The translations under genes and the position numbers were made by a program. A stretch of 64,000 bases of DNA, from assembly GCF_018417635.1 (NCBI RefSeq), contig NZ_CP071007.1, positions 4,278,501 to 4,342,500 on the forward strand. Reading direction: 5' to 3'. The DNA is from Pseudomonas sp. SORT22 (GTDB lineage Bacteria > Pseudomonadota > Gammaproteobacteria > Pseudomonadales > Pseudomonadaceae). Under the pieces are notes generated by a model. It did no database searches, was not told the origin of the DNA, and saw only the letters and a program-made list of their open reading frames with translations. Positions 8,961 to 17,029 of the stretch are shown here, piece after piece; the first letter of the stretch is position 1, and every line of letters starts with the position of its first letter.

Positions 8961-10361
8961 TCAGGAGTTTTTCTGCTGCGCCTCGATCGAGGCGAACATC
9001 GAGGCGATGTTCTTGCGCTGGGCTTCGAGCTTGCCCACCAGGGTATCCATGGCCACGTAGCGCTTGGTCAGGGATTCGGTCAGCGAAGTGATGCGCCGGT
9101 CCAGGGCCAGCTGCTGGTTGTCGAGGTCCTTTTGCAGCTTGTCCAGGCCAGCCTTGCGGGTGTCGAGGATGCCACCTGTCTGCAGGTACGGCTCGACCGC
9201 CTTGGTCATGTGCGCGAACACGCCTTCAGTGCCGGTGAACAGCTCCTGCACGTCCGGGCCGAGCTTCTTGTCCTTCATCGCGGCATCGTACTTGGTGGAG
9301 TTGAACTCCAGGGTACCGTCCTTTGCCGTGTTAATGCCCAGCTGGCTGAGGGTGGTCAGACGACCACTGCCCGACTCGGTCGCCAGTTGCTTGCGCAAGT
9401 CCGACAGCATCGAGCGCGTGGTCGGATCGTTGGTCAGCGGCCCGAGCACAGTCTTGCCATCAGCGTCCTTGGACACCGCCGTCAGGCTGTTGGCCGCCTT
9501 GACCAGGGTGTTGTAGGCATCGACAAAGTTCTGCACCGAGGCCTTCAGGCCGGCAGTGTTTTCACCGACCGTTACCTTGATAGGCTTGTCTGCGGCAGTA
9601 ACCTGCAGCAGCTCCAGGCTCATGCCACTGATTGCGCCGTCGACGGTATTGGACTTGCTGGTAACCTTCAGGCCGTCGATGCTCAGCTCGGCGTCCTGGG
9701 CGAGGCCGTCGATGTAGCCGGCCCCATCACCGTTCATTTTGGTAGTACCGTTGATCTTCAGCTCGGCGATACCGTCGACCGAAATATCGGTACCTTTACC
9801 GGTCTTGGTCGAGCTGAAGACCAGGCGCGAGCCGTCCTTGCCATTGACGATGTTGGCAGTGATGCCCTGCTCGGCAAGCGATGAGTTGATCGAGTCGCGA
9901 ACCGATTGCAAGGTCGCACCCGCCCCCACCTTCACAGTGTGGACCACGCCATCCTGGGTAATGGTCAGGTCGCCTTCAGGGATCGAAGTGCTGGCCCCGC
10001 CGGTAAAGTTCTGGCTGGCCACCTTGGACGCGGTCGCCAGCTTGTCGACCAGAACGGTGTAGGTACCGGGCACCGCCTTGTTGTTCGACGTGGCCTTGAC
10101 CGTGGTGTCACTGCTGGAGGTCGCGGTGTAGGCACTGAAGGCTGGCGCCTTCGGATCGTTGAGCTTTTTCATCGCTTCCTGGTAAACAGAAAGCGCACTC
10201 TTGAGCGACGCTACCCCGGAAAGCATGGCCGTGTTGTTGGCGGTCTGGCGTTTGATCTGGTTCGCCTTGGGACCGGTGTCCGCCTTGACAAGCACATCAA
10301 CGATCTTGTTGATGTCTACCCCGGAACCCAGACCGACACTCGGTAAAATTGTACTCGCCAT
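8961..10361 (-). CDS. fliD: FliD, filament cap protein
   Basis: FliD caps the growing filament and folds incoming flagellin; in Pseudomonas it also takes part in surface adhesion. The 466 residues begin with the conserved GLGSGVDINKIVDVLV segment. A variable central domain follows, then the conserved C-terminal coiled coil (QLALDRRITSLTESLTKRYV and VGKLEAQRKNI). It lies between flaG and fliS, and a strong terminator follows it. Confidence 0.96.
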   Translation of the reverse strand: MASTILPSVGLGSGVDINKIVDVLVKADTGPKANQIKRQTANNTAMLSGVASLKSALSVYQEAMKKLNDPKAPAFSAYTATSSSDTTVKATSNNKAVPGTYTVLVDKLATASKVASQNFTGGASTSIPEGDLTITQDGVVHTVKVGAGATLQSVRDSINSSLAEQGITANIVNGKDGSRLVFSSTKTGKGTDISVDGIAELKINGTTKMNGDGAGYIDGLAQDAELSIDGLKVTSKSNTVDGAISGMSLELLQVTAADKPIKVTVGENTAGLKASVQNFVDAYNTLVKAANSLTAVSKDADGKTVLGPLTNDPTTRSMLSDLRKQLATESGSGRLTTLSQLGINTAKDGTLEFNSTKYDAAMKDKKLGPDVQELFTGTEGVFAHMTKAVEPYLQTGGILDTRKAGLDKLQKDLDNQQLALDRRITSLTESLTKRYVAMDTLVGKLEAQRKNIASMFASIEAQQKNS

Positions 10362-10432
10362 TGCTACTCCCTCATGGTTGCGCGCCGCCCTAGCCTTGCC
10401 AGACTAGCGAACTTGCCGCTCAGCCGCCAGCA

Positions 10433-10798
10433 TCAGGCCTTGGCGTTGAACAGCAGGCTGTTTACATCGCTCAGACTGTGAGCGATCTTCAACGCCTCTT
10501 CCGAAGGAAGTTGGCGGATCAGCTCTCCGGTCTCGCTGGCGATGACTTTAACTATAATTCGGCCGGATTCTTCATCCGTGGAAAATTCAAGGTTACGTCG
10601 CGATGAAGCAAGGAATTTCTCGATATCCTTGACCGCGTTCTTGACCTTCTCAGCTTCGGACAGCCCCTTGTCGGTAGCTTCCTTGACTGGCGTGATGGCT
10701 TCAACTGCCGCTACAGGCTTGGCCGCAGGGCGTTCGGTGGTCGGCTCGACCGGCTTCACCGTCGGGTAAGACAGGTTCAGCTTGACGCTCATATCCAT
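10433..10798 (-). CDS. flaG: FlaG-family protein
   Basis: FlaG proteins affect filament length in polar flagellates; the molecular role is not settled. The start at MDMSVKLNLSYP (121 residues) follows a clear GAGAGGTGGTG ribosome site. A longer reading frame begins inside the fliC terminator hairpin and is unlikely to be used. The N-terminal half is Pro/Ala/Glu-rich and probably unstructured. The C-terminal half (LASSRRNLEFSTDEESGRIIVKVIASETGELIRQLPSEEAL) is the conserved FlaG fold. It lies between fliC and fliD. Confidence 0.9.
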   Translation of the reverse strand: MDMSVKLNLSYPTVKPVEPTTERPAAKPVAAVEAITPVKEATDKGLSEAEKVKNAVKDIEKFLASSRRNLEFSTDEESGRIIVKVIASETGELIRQLPSEEALKIAHSLSDVNSLLFNAKA

Positions 10799-10816
10799 GT
10801 CACCACCTCTCAATGC

Positions 10817-10853
10817 AAAAGGCGGAGGAGTGCCGTAGATGCACTCCCCCGCC
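10817..10853 (-). terminator. Terminator after fliC, just before flaG
   Basis: On the minus strand a stem GGCGG-GGAGTGC/GCACTCC-CCGCC is followed by TTTTGC. It stands 17 bases after the fliC stop and right before the flaG ribosome site. It should cap most fliC mRNA, leaving flaG to limited read-through. Confidence 0.8.
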
Positions 10854-10869
10854 GACAACTACCGAGTGA

Positions 10870-11718
10870 TTAGCCCAGCAGCTTCAGTACAGCCGACGGC
10901 AGTTGGTTGGCCTGGGCCAGAACCGAAGTCGAAGCTTGTTGCAGAGTTTGCTGCTTGGTCATCTGAGCAGTTTCAGCGGCGAAGTCGGTATCTTGTACGC
11001 GACCACGAGCAGCTTCAGCGTTCTCGTTGATGTTTTGCAGGTTGTTGATGGTGCTGGTCATACGGTTCTGCACCGCACCCAGGTCAGCACGAGCGGTACC
11101 GATCTTCGCCAGAGCGGAGTCGATCGCGCCCATGGCAGCCGAGAAGTTGGTCTGGGCAGTGGTGCTGTCGCTACCGGCGATGGTGATGGCGCTGGTGATA
11201 CCCAGGTCGCTGGCCAGGAACTTGGCGCTCAGGTCGATGCTGATCTGGTTTTCGCCGCCAGTGTTGGAACCAACCTGGAAGGTCATGGTGCTAGCCGAAC
11301 CGTCCAGCAGGTTTTTGCCGTTCAGCTGGGTGGACTGGGCGATACGAGTCAGTTCCGCAGACATCTGCTTGAACTCGTTGTCCAGCGAGGTACGGTTAGT
11401 CGAATCGTTCGAGTCGTTTCGCGATTGCAGAGCCAGTTCACGCATACGCTGCAGGATGTTGACCTGCTCTTGCATCGCGCCTTCAGCGGTCTGGGCGATC
11501 GAGATACCGTCGTTGGCGTTTTTGATTGCCATGGTCTGACCGCGGATCTGCGAGGTCATACGGGTAGAGATCTGCAGGCCGGCGGCGTCGTCTTTGGCGC
11601 TGTTGATTTTCAGGCCGGAGGACAGACGGCTCATCGAGGTGCTCAGAGCGTCGGAAGCGCGGTTCAGGTTCTTCTGAACGCCCAGGGAGGTAGTGTTGGT
11701 GTTAACGGTTAATGCCAT
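10870..11718 (-). CDS. fliC: FliC, flagellin
   Basis: This is the filament subunit. At 282 residues it is a short flagellin: the N- and C-terminal helical D0/D1 regions are intact (MALTVNTNTTSLGVQKNLNR; ending LAQANQLPSAVLKLLG), and the surface-exposed middle (about 140-195) is small and rich in Ser and Thr. The region at residues 30-51 (RLSSGLKINSAKDDAAGLQ) corresponds to the flg22 epitope seen by plant FLS2. The gene has a near-consensus sigma-28 promoter, a GAGGAAT ribosome site and its own terminator. The Ser/Thr-rich middle and the adjacent glycosyltransferase block suggest O-glycosylation, as shown for P. syringae flagellin of the same length. Confidence 0.98.
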   Translation of the reverse strand: MALTVNTNTTSLGVQKNLNRASDALSTSMSRLSSGLKINSAKDDAAGLQISTRMTSQIRGQTMAIKNANDGISIAQTAEGAMQEQVNILQRMRELALQSRNDSNDSTNRTSLDNEFKQMSAELTRIAQSTQLNGKNLLDGSASTMTFQVGSNTGGENQISIDLSAKFLASDLGITSAITIAGSDSTTAQTNFSAAMGAIDSALAKIGTARADLGAVQNRMTSTINNLQNINENAEAARGRVQDTDFAAETAQMTKQQTLQQASTSVLAQANQLPSAVLKLLG

Positions 11719-11797
11719 GACGAATTCCTCGTGTTTGGGATACTGCGGCTTCCGGCCCTGGCATCCGCCGGGTGTGGCCTAGAGAACCTTCGTAATA

Positions 11798-11824
11798 GTT
11801 ATCGTCGTCTGGCGCGGTTGCTTT
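11798..11824 (-). promoter_or_regulatory. Sigma-28 (FliA) promoter of fliC
   Basis: The minus strand reads TAAA, 15 bases, then GACGATAA, one mismatch from TAAA-N15-GCCGATAA. The mRNA leader would be about 70 bases. Confidence 0.85.
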
Positions 11825-11918
11825 AGGGGTTTTTGCAAATTTTTTAATGGCACCCTGCCACCCCAATGAAATCAAGGGTTTGACGCCAAAAAAACACTTA
11901 CCCATAAATGCTGGAGAT

Positions 11919-11951
11919 AAAAAAAAGCGCCACCGGGCAACCGGCAGCGCT
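11919..11951 (-). terminator. Terminator after the ketoacyl synthase III gene
   Basis: On the minus strand AGCGC and CCGG arms, joined by two G-T wobbles, close a small loop and are followed by a run of eight or more T. It separates the glycosylation block from fliC. Confidence 0.8.
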
Positions 11952-11974
11952 CTATTTTCAGGCTGGTGCAGAAA

Positions 11975-12904
11975 TCAGTCGTTGCGCTCGATAATCGCCG
12001 AGCCCCACGAAAGACCTACACCGAAACCGCTCAAGGCAACGCGCTGGTGGCGCGAACCGAGCACGTGCTTCTCAAGCAGCAAGGGAATGCTCGACGACAC
12101 GGTGTTACCCGTCTCGACCATGTCCTTGACGAATTTGTCCGGGTCATCTTCGAAGCGCCGGGCGACGGCGTCGACAATCGCCGCACTGCCCTGGTGGATA
12201 CAGAACAGGTCGATGTCAGCCGGTGCCAACTGGCTTTCGCCCAACAGCTCATGCAGGTGCGCCGGCACCTTGAGCAAGGCAAAGTTGAACACCTGGCGAC
12301 CGTTCATGAAGAACACCCCGTCACTGACCTTCAGGTGCGCAGCGCCGCCGCCGTCAGTACCGAACTTGGCCTTGCCCAGCTGCCACTGGGCGCCCTCGCC
12401 CATCCAGGTAACAGTCGCGGCATCACCAAACAGCATGGTGGTGTTGCGGTCTTCAGGGTCGACGATCTTCGAGTAAGGGTCAGCGGTGATCAGCAGACCG
12501 TTTTTCAGCCCCGCCGCCTCCATGAAGCCTTTCATGGCATACAAGCCGTAGACATAGCCCGAGCAGCCCAGGGAAATATCGAAGGCCGCCACGTGGGTCG
12601 GCAGGCCCAGTTTGTCCTGGACGATGGCTGCAGTGTGCGGCAAACCTTCTTCGTCGCCGTTCTGGGTAACGACAATCAGGGCGTCGATGGACTCAGGCAC
12701 CAGGCTCGGATTGGCAGCGAACAGGGCCTTTACCGCCTCCACACACAGGTCGGAGGTTTCCTGGCCTGCGTCTTTGCGCGGCAGGAAGGTCGAACCGATC
12801 TTGCCGAGAATGAATTCCTGGTCCTTGGCGAATTTCGCACCCTGGGCGTAGTTGTCCACACCCTCGACAGGTACGTAACTCGCAATGCTTTTGATGCCAA
12901 TCAT
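11975..12904 (-). CDS. 3-oxoacyl-ACP synthase III-like protein, flagellin glycosylation locus
   Basis: This is a FabH/KAS III-fold condensing enzyme of 309 residues. The catalytic triad is visible: C114 (DISLGCSGYVYG), H237 (FCIHQGS) and N267 (ETGNTVSSS). KAS III enzymes join a short acyl-CoA to malonyl-ACP. In P. syringae a KAS III homologue (orf3) lies at the same place between fliC and the glycosyltransferase genes, and the flagellin sugar there carries a C4 acyl group. So the likely job is to make the acyl substituent for the flagellin glycan rather than to start housekeeping fatty-acid synthesis. The substrate cannot be read from sequence. A 329-base gap precedes the gene. Confidence 0.85.
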   Translation of the reverse strand: MIGIKSIASYVPVEGVDNYAQGAKFAKDQEFILGKIGSTFLPRKDAGQETSDLCVEAVKALFAANPSLVPESIDALIVVTQNGDEEGLPHTAAIVQDKLGLPTHVAAFDISLGCSGYVYGLYAMKGFMEAAGLKNGLLITADPYSKIVDPEDRNTTMLFGDAATVTWMGEGAQWQLGKAKFGTDGGGAAHLKVSDGVFFMNGRQVFNFALLKVPAHLHELLGESQLAPADIDLFCIHQGSAAIVDAVARRFEDDPDKFVKDMVETGNTVSSSIPLLLEKHVLGSRHQRVALSGFGVGLSWGSAIIERND

Positions 12905-13233
12905 TGTGGCTTCCCGATAGATATGCGGATTTTCACGGGCACTGGAACCTGGTAACCAAGGGCTTGCGAGCCTGCGCGCACCCCGCCCGCCAGTACCGCC
13001 CGACGACTCAATAGATTAAAGATGCCCGTTTCGACTGCCAAGTCACTGTTGCACAAAGATTACCCATCACAAATGTCAGCCATTGGCACTTTGTGACTAT
13101 CAAAGATTGCTAGTTTGGCGGGTGTCGACGCTGCGAAAGGCACCCCGGGAGGCTGGCGACACGGGACGAGCACGCCATCCACCGGGCTGCCGATCGACTC
13201 GGGCAACGCGGTGGACGCGGGGTCAGCTGGGGA
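12905..13233. other. Intergenic region before the KAS III gene
   Basis: This 329-base stretch lies between the glycosyltransferase stop and the KAS III start (both minus). I see no coding potential, no clear sigma-54 or sigma-28 site and no strong terminator. A weak dyad CACAAAG (13052-13058) / CTTTGTG (13089-13095) is the only structure noted. It presumably holds a promoter for the KAS III gene. Confidence 0.5.
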
Positions 13234-16200
13234 TCAGGCGGGCAACCAGGCGCTGCGCCAACGCTGCAGATGATCCTCGTCGAGCATCCAGCACCGATGA
13301 ACGGCATCCCTGAGCTCATCACCGCGGCGCTGGGCAGCATCAAGATTGGCCAGGTGCAGGCCAATAGCCTCGATCCAGTGCTCGTAGCTGTTGTGCACAC
13401 GGGACACGGGCAAGTCGTCCTGCTCCTGGCCGATGTCGCTACAGATCACCGGCACGGCGCATGCGCCGAACTCCAGTTGACGCTGGTTACCTCTGCAAAC
13501 ATTGAACAGGGTCTGCTGCAGCGGCACCAGAGCGAGGTCCAGGTTCAAGCCTGCCAGCTTTTGTGGGTACTGCTGAACTTCGACACCCTCGTGGTACTCG
13601 TGTACATAGGGCCGCAGGCTATTGGGGCAGAAGCCGAAGAAAACCCACTCGACATCCGCAGTCAAGGCCTTGATAACGGGCGCGATAACCTCCAGGTCAC
13701 TTGCCTGCTCGCTGCTGCCGACCCACCCCAGGCGAGGCCGGCCAGCCGTTCGGCGCTGCCCCTTTACATGGCGCCAGGCGTCGATCGACAAGCGCGTCTC
13801 GACCACCCGGATATCGCCATGCAGGCCGGCAAACGCCTGTGCCAGCGCCGCCGTCGGCACCACCAGGCGGTCGACGCACCCCAGGGCTTGCTGCAGGCTG
13901 TGGAACACATCCTCGCCCAGGCCCTCACGGCGGGCACTGCCCACCGGCAGATCCGGCAGGTAGTCGCTCAGCTCCAGAACCGTAAAGGCACGCGAGAACG
14001 CCTGAATCCGCCGCATGACTTCAAGGCGCGGTGCATCCAGCCCACCCTGGAACACCACTACATCCGCTGCCAGGCGCTCCAGCTCGACCAGGGGCGTCAA
14101 CCCCGGCGACACCCGGCCATCGATGTAACCGGCAGCCTTCAAGCCATTGAATGGACGCACTACCCGCGAATAGCCCAGTTCACCCTGATCAAGCGGATGG
14201 ACCACCAGCACCGGCATCTCTCGCTGCCCCTGTGGCGGCTGCCAGGTCGACTGCAGGCTGGCGACCTTGAAGCCACCGGCATGGGCCAGTGACAGATGGC
14301 GGTTGTAGGCCGGATCATGGGCCAGCACCGGCAACCAGCGCGCATACAGGGCGTCCTCTTCTTCCACACTGGCATCGGCCATTGCCGGCCTGTCGATCAA
14401 CAGTTGTGCATGAGGCGTCCAGACGTTGAGGTAACCGGCCTGGCGCAGGCGCAAGCACAGATCGACGTCCATCCAGCGCGCCAGTGCAGGCGCCTCGTCA
14501 AACCCGCCGGCCTCGACAAACAGGTCGCGGCGTACCATCAGGCATTCACCGCTGAGCGCCGAGTAATTCTGATCGACCGTGAGCCGCTGCATGTAGCCGG
14601 AGTCGCTGTGAGCGTAGCCGGCAAATACCCGTCCCACCGGCCCGCGCAAGCCCAGAACCAGCCCAGCGTGGTGAATCCTGCCGTTCATCGACAGCAGCTT
14701 GGCGCCCACGGCTGCGACCTCCGGACGCTGGGCGTGATTGAGCAACTGCTGCAACCAGCCCTTGGCAATCGGCGCCGCTGTCGCATCCAGCCACAGCAGG
14801 TACTCACCGCGCGCCAGTCGCCCTGCGTCATTGCGCAACAGTGCCGGGCACTGGCCCTGGGCAAAAGACAGCACCCGCAACTGATCGCCACCGATTTGCT
14901 CGATCCCCTGCAACCATTGGCGCACTTGCGGTTCGTCACTTCCCGGATCGAGCAACAGGACCTCGTAGCAGGGGTAGTCGGTGTGCTGCAACAGCGCCTC
15001 AATGCAGCGCTGGAACTGTTCGAGGGCACCATCGAGCAAAATCACAATGCTCACCATGGGCTGATCGGCATGCCCATAGTCCAGTCGATAGTGGCCAGGC
15101 AGGTGCGAATCGACGTGCGCCTGAGCATAGCCCCGGGCCTTGAGATGACGCCCTACCACCTCCCGCTCGCTGGCACAGTCAGCGAAGCGCAACGCTTCGC
15201 TGACCAACAGCGGCTCACTGATATGCTCGATACCACTCAAGCCGCGCTGCTCGACCAGGCGCAGCTGGTACTCCAGCTCGAACGCCTGGCCACAGCCGGT
15301 ATCGAAGCCGCCTTGCGCCAGGAACTCGCTACTTCGCAACAGCCAGTGCGGCGAGACACTGGCCGGCAGGCTCAAAAGCAGATCAAGGTTCAGGTCTGGC
15401 CGAAGCGAAATACCCAACGAGCCGTTGCCCATGCGCATGGCTTCGTCAGCGTAGGCGGCAACACAGGCATCGGCTGCATTGGCAAGCTCCAGGGCCACCA
15501 GCAACAAACCGCCAGGGGTGAACTCGACCCCCGCCTCGACCACCATGAACCAGTCGCAGCCGCTGTCGGCCACGACCCGGTTGATGACCTCGCTACGCTG
15601 CGCTGCCTGGCACGGCCGGTGGTGCACCGATAAACCCGGCACGTCTGACGCTGGCGACGCAGCCCCGAGGGTCACCACCTGCAGGTGGCGATAAAGGCAC
15701 TGATCGGGAGCAAGGCTCTCAAGGGTACGCATCAACGCCTGATCAGCGTCGTCACTACCCAGCACCAGCACGCCCAGCATCGGCGCGCGGCCGCTGGCCA
15801 GGCGCTGCATCAATGCCGCGCGTTGCGGTTCTTCGGGGCAGCGCTGCTCGAGCCAGGCCAGCATGCCTTGCTTGTCCGCCAGTGCCTGCTGTTGCGCTGC
15901 CGCCTGGGTTTTTTCAATGAAGACATCCAGCTGCTGCCAGAACGGCTCGGTGACCGCGACGTAACGCTGCAAGGCCCCCTGCACCCCGGCACGGGCAACC
16001 TCCAGCGCATCGGTTTCATCCGACAAGGCAAAACCTTGCCTGCCGAAGAAGATACCGTCGAGAAACACCTGATCGACGCTGTGCCCGGCCATGAAGATCA
16101 CCGGGCAACCGCATAGCACAGCAATGGCACAGGTCATCGACCATTCATAGCTGTACAGCACTTCGGCACTGCGCAGGACCTTGGCCAGTTCAACCAGCGA

Positions 16201-16818
16201 CAGCGGGTTGGCAACACTGAGCAGGCGAATGCCTGCAGGCAGCGAGGCATAGTCCACCTGATCCAGAGGATGCCGGTTCTGATACAGGTAATGCCCCTGG
16301 CGAGGCACGCTAGGATCAGGTGCATTGAACAGCGAGATATCGATAATCGGGAAGCACAGCAGGTCGGCGACACTGACCCCCTTCTTGGCGGCGATCCGCG
16401 CATCGTAATAGAACAGCAGATCGTCCGGCTCTTCCTCCATCGCCCTGCCCGTCAGGAAGCCCTCGACGTTCAACAGGTAGCGTGCGACTACTTTGCCGCT
16501 GAGCGGGTTGCCGCTGGTGACTTCCGGATAGACCGTAATGGGCACCTTGCCGCTGGCGATATGGCGATCGGCGGTCGCCTGGTCGAGCAGTGGCGTTTTC
16601 AGCTCGGGGTTGACCACCTTGCCGCCGCAAATATAGGCCTCGCGGCCGCTCAGGTTCAACGCGTGGCACAGGTAATGAAGCGTGCAGACTCCTGAAGACG
16701 TCTCCCGGTAATCCGGCGCCGCAATATAGTAGGGATGCGCCGGCTTGGTATAGATCAGCTGCAAGCGAGCCATCGCCTGCTCAAGCCTATACCCATCAAC
16801 GCCCAGGGTATTCGACAT
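13234..16818 (-). CDS. Large multi-domain glycosyltransferase A, flagellin glycosylation
   Basis: The 1194-residue protein starts at MSNTLGVDGYRLEQAMARLQ (TGGAG ribosome site); 81 upstream in-frame codons are not supported. I see four parts: an N-terminal region (1-380) that resembles a GT-B fold, a degenerate GT2-like module (about 400-600; VVEAGV at the metal site), a second GT2 module (about 620-880; LWLDATAAP in place of a classic DXD), and a C-terminal GT4-like domain (about 900-1190; LGWVGSSEQASDLE, ECGAC-like LEFGACAVPVICSD). It is a paralogue of the gene at 19883, most clearly at the C-terminus. By position it corresponds to the flagellin glycosyltransferases of P. syringae. Sugar specificity is unknown. 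Confidence 0.85.
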   Translation of the reverse strand: MSNTLGVDGYRLEQAMARLQLIYTKPAHPYYIAAPDYRETSSGVCTLHYLCHALNLSGREAYICGGKVVNPELKTPLLDQATADRHIASGKVPITVYPEVTSGNPLSGKVVARYLLNVEGFLTGRAMEEEPDDLLFYYDARIAAKKGVSVADLLCFPIIDISLFNAPDPSVPRQGHYLYQNRHPLDQVDYASLPAGIRLLSVANPLSLVELAKVLRSAEVLYSYEWSMTCAIAVLCGCPVIFMAGHSVDQVFLDGIFFGRQGFALSDETDALEVARAGVQGALQRYVAVTEPFWQQLDVFIEKTQAAAQQQALADKQGMLAWLEQRCPEEPQRAALMQRLASGRAPMLGVLVLGSDDADQALMRTLESLAPDQCLYRHLQVVTLGAASPASDVPGLSVHHRPCQAAQRSEVINRVVADSGCDWFMVVEAGVEFTPGGLLLVALELANAADACVAAYADEAMRMGNGSLGISLRPDLNLDLLLSLPASVSPHWLLRSSEFLAQGGFDTGCGQAFELEYQLRLVEQRGLSGIEHISEPLLVSEALRFADCASEREVVGRHLKARGYAQAHVDSHLPGHYRLDYGHADQPMVSIVILLDGALEQFQRCIEALLQHTDYPCYEVLLLDPGSDEPQVRQWLQGIEQIGGDQLRVLSFAQGQCPALLRNDAGRLARGEYLLWLDATAAPIAKGWLQQLLNHAQRPEVAAVGAKLLSMNGRIHHAGLVLGLRGPVGRVFAGYAHSDSGYMQRLTVDQNYSALSGECLMVRRDLFVEAGGFDEAPALARWMDVDLCLRLRQAGYLNVWTPHAQLLIDRPAMADASVEEEDALYARWLPVLAHDPAYNRHLSLAHAGGFKVASLQSTWQPPQGQREMPVLVVHPLDQGELGYSRVVRPFNGLKAAGYIDGRVSPGLTPLVELERLAADVVVFQGGLDAPRLEVMRRIQAFSRAFTVLELSDYLPDLPVGSARREGLGEDVFHSLQQALGCVDRLVVPTAALAQAFAGLHGDIRVVETRLSIDAWRHVKGQRRTAGRPRLGWVGSSEQASDLEVIAPVIKALTADVEWVFFGFCPNSLRPYVHEYHEGVEVQQYPQKLAGLNLDLALVPLQQTLFNVCRGNQRQLEFGACAVPVICSDIGQEQDDLPVSRVHNSYEHWIEAIGLHLANLDAAQRRGDELRDAVHRCWMLDEDHLQRWRSAWLPA

Positions 16819-16978
16819 CTTCAAACTCCAGAATTGGTTGGAAACCCGACAGCCAAGGACAGGTTGCCCAGGCAACGGCGGTGGCCTGCGAGGCGAACTG
16901 TCAATAATCTGCCATCGACCCCCTGCCAGTGCAGGAACACAAGGCTGTAGACACGGGGGCTTAGCGAATCGCAGGCAT

Positions 16979-17005
16979 GAAAAAGCCGGGCATTGCGCCC
17001 GGCTC
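16979..17005 (-). terminator. Terminator after glycosyltransferase B
   Basis: The minus strand has a perfect stem AGCCGGGC/GCCCGGCT with a 5-base loop followed by TTTTTC. It separates glycosyltransferase B from A, so A probably has its own start of transcription in the 211-base gap. Confidence 0.9.
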
Positions 17006-17029
17006 TGCATATTTCGCGCCAGAGGCCTG

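Noticed and set aside
10362..10432. Possible sigma-54 site before fliD (TGGCAAGGCTAGGGC)
   Set aside because: The -24 GG and -12 GC are present but the TT of TTGC is missing and the -24 element is poor. Too weak to report as a promoter.
13052..13095. Dyad CACAAAG/CTTTGTG before the KAS III gene
   Set aside because: Only seven bases per arm with a loop of about 30 bases; this can arise by chance.
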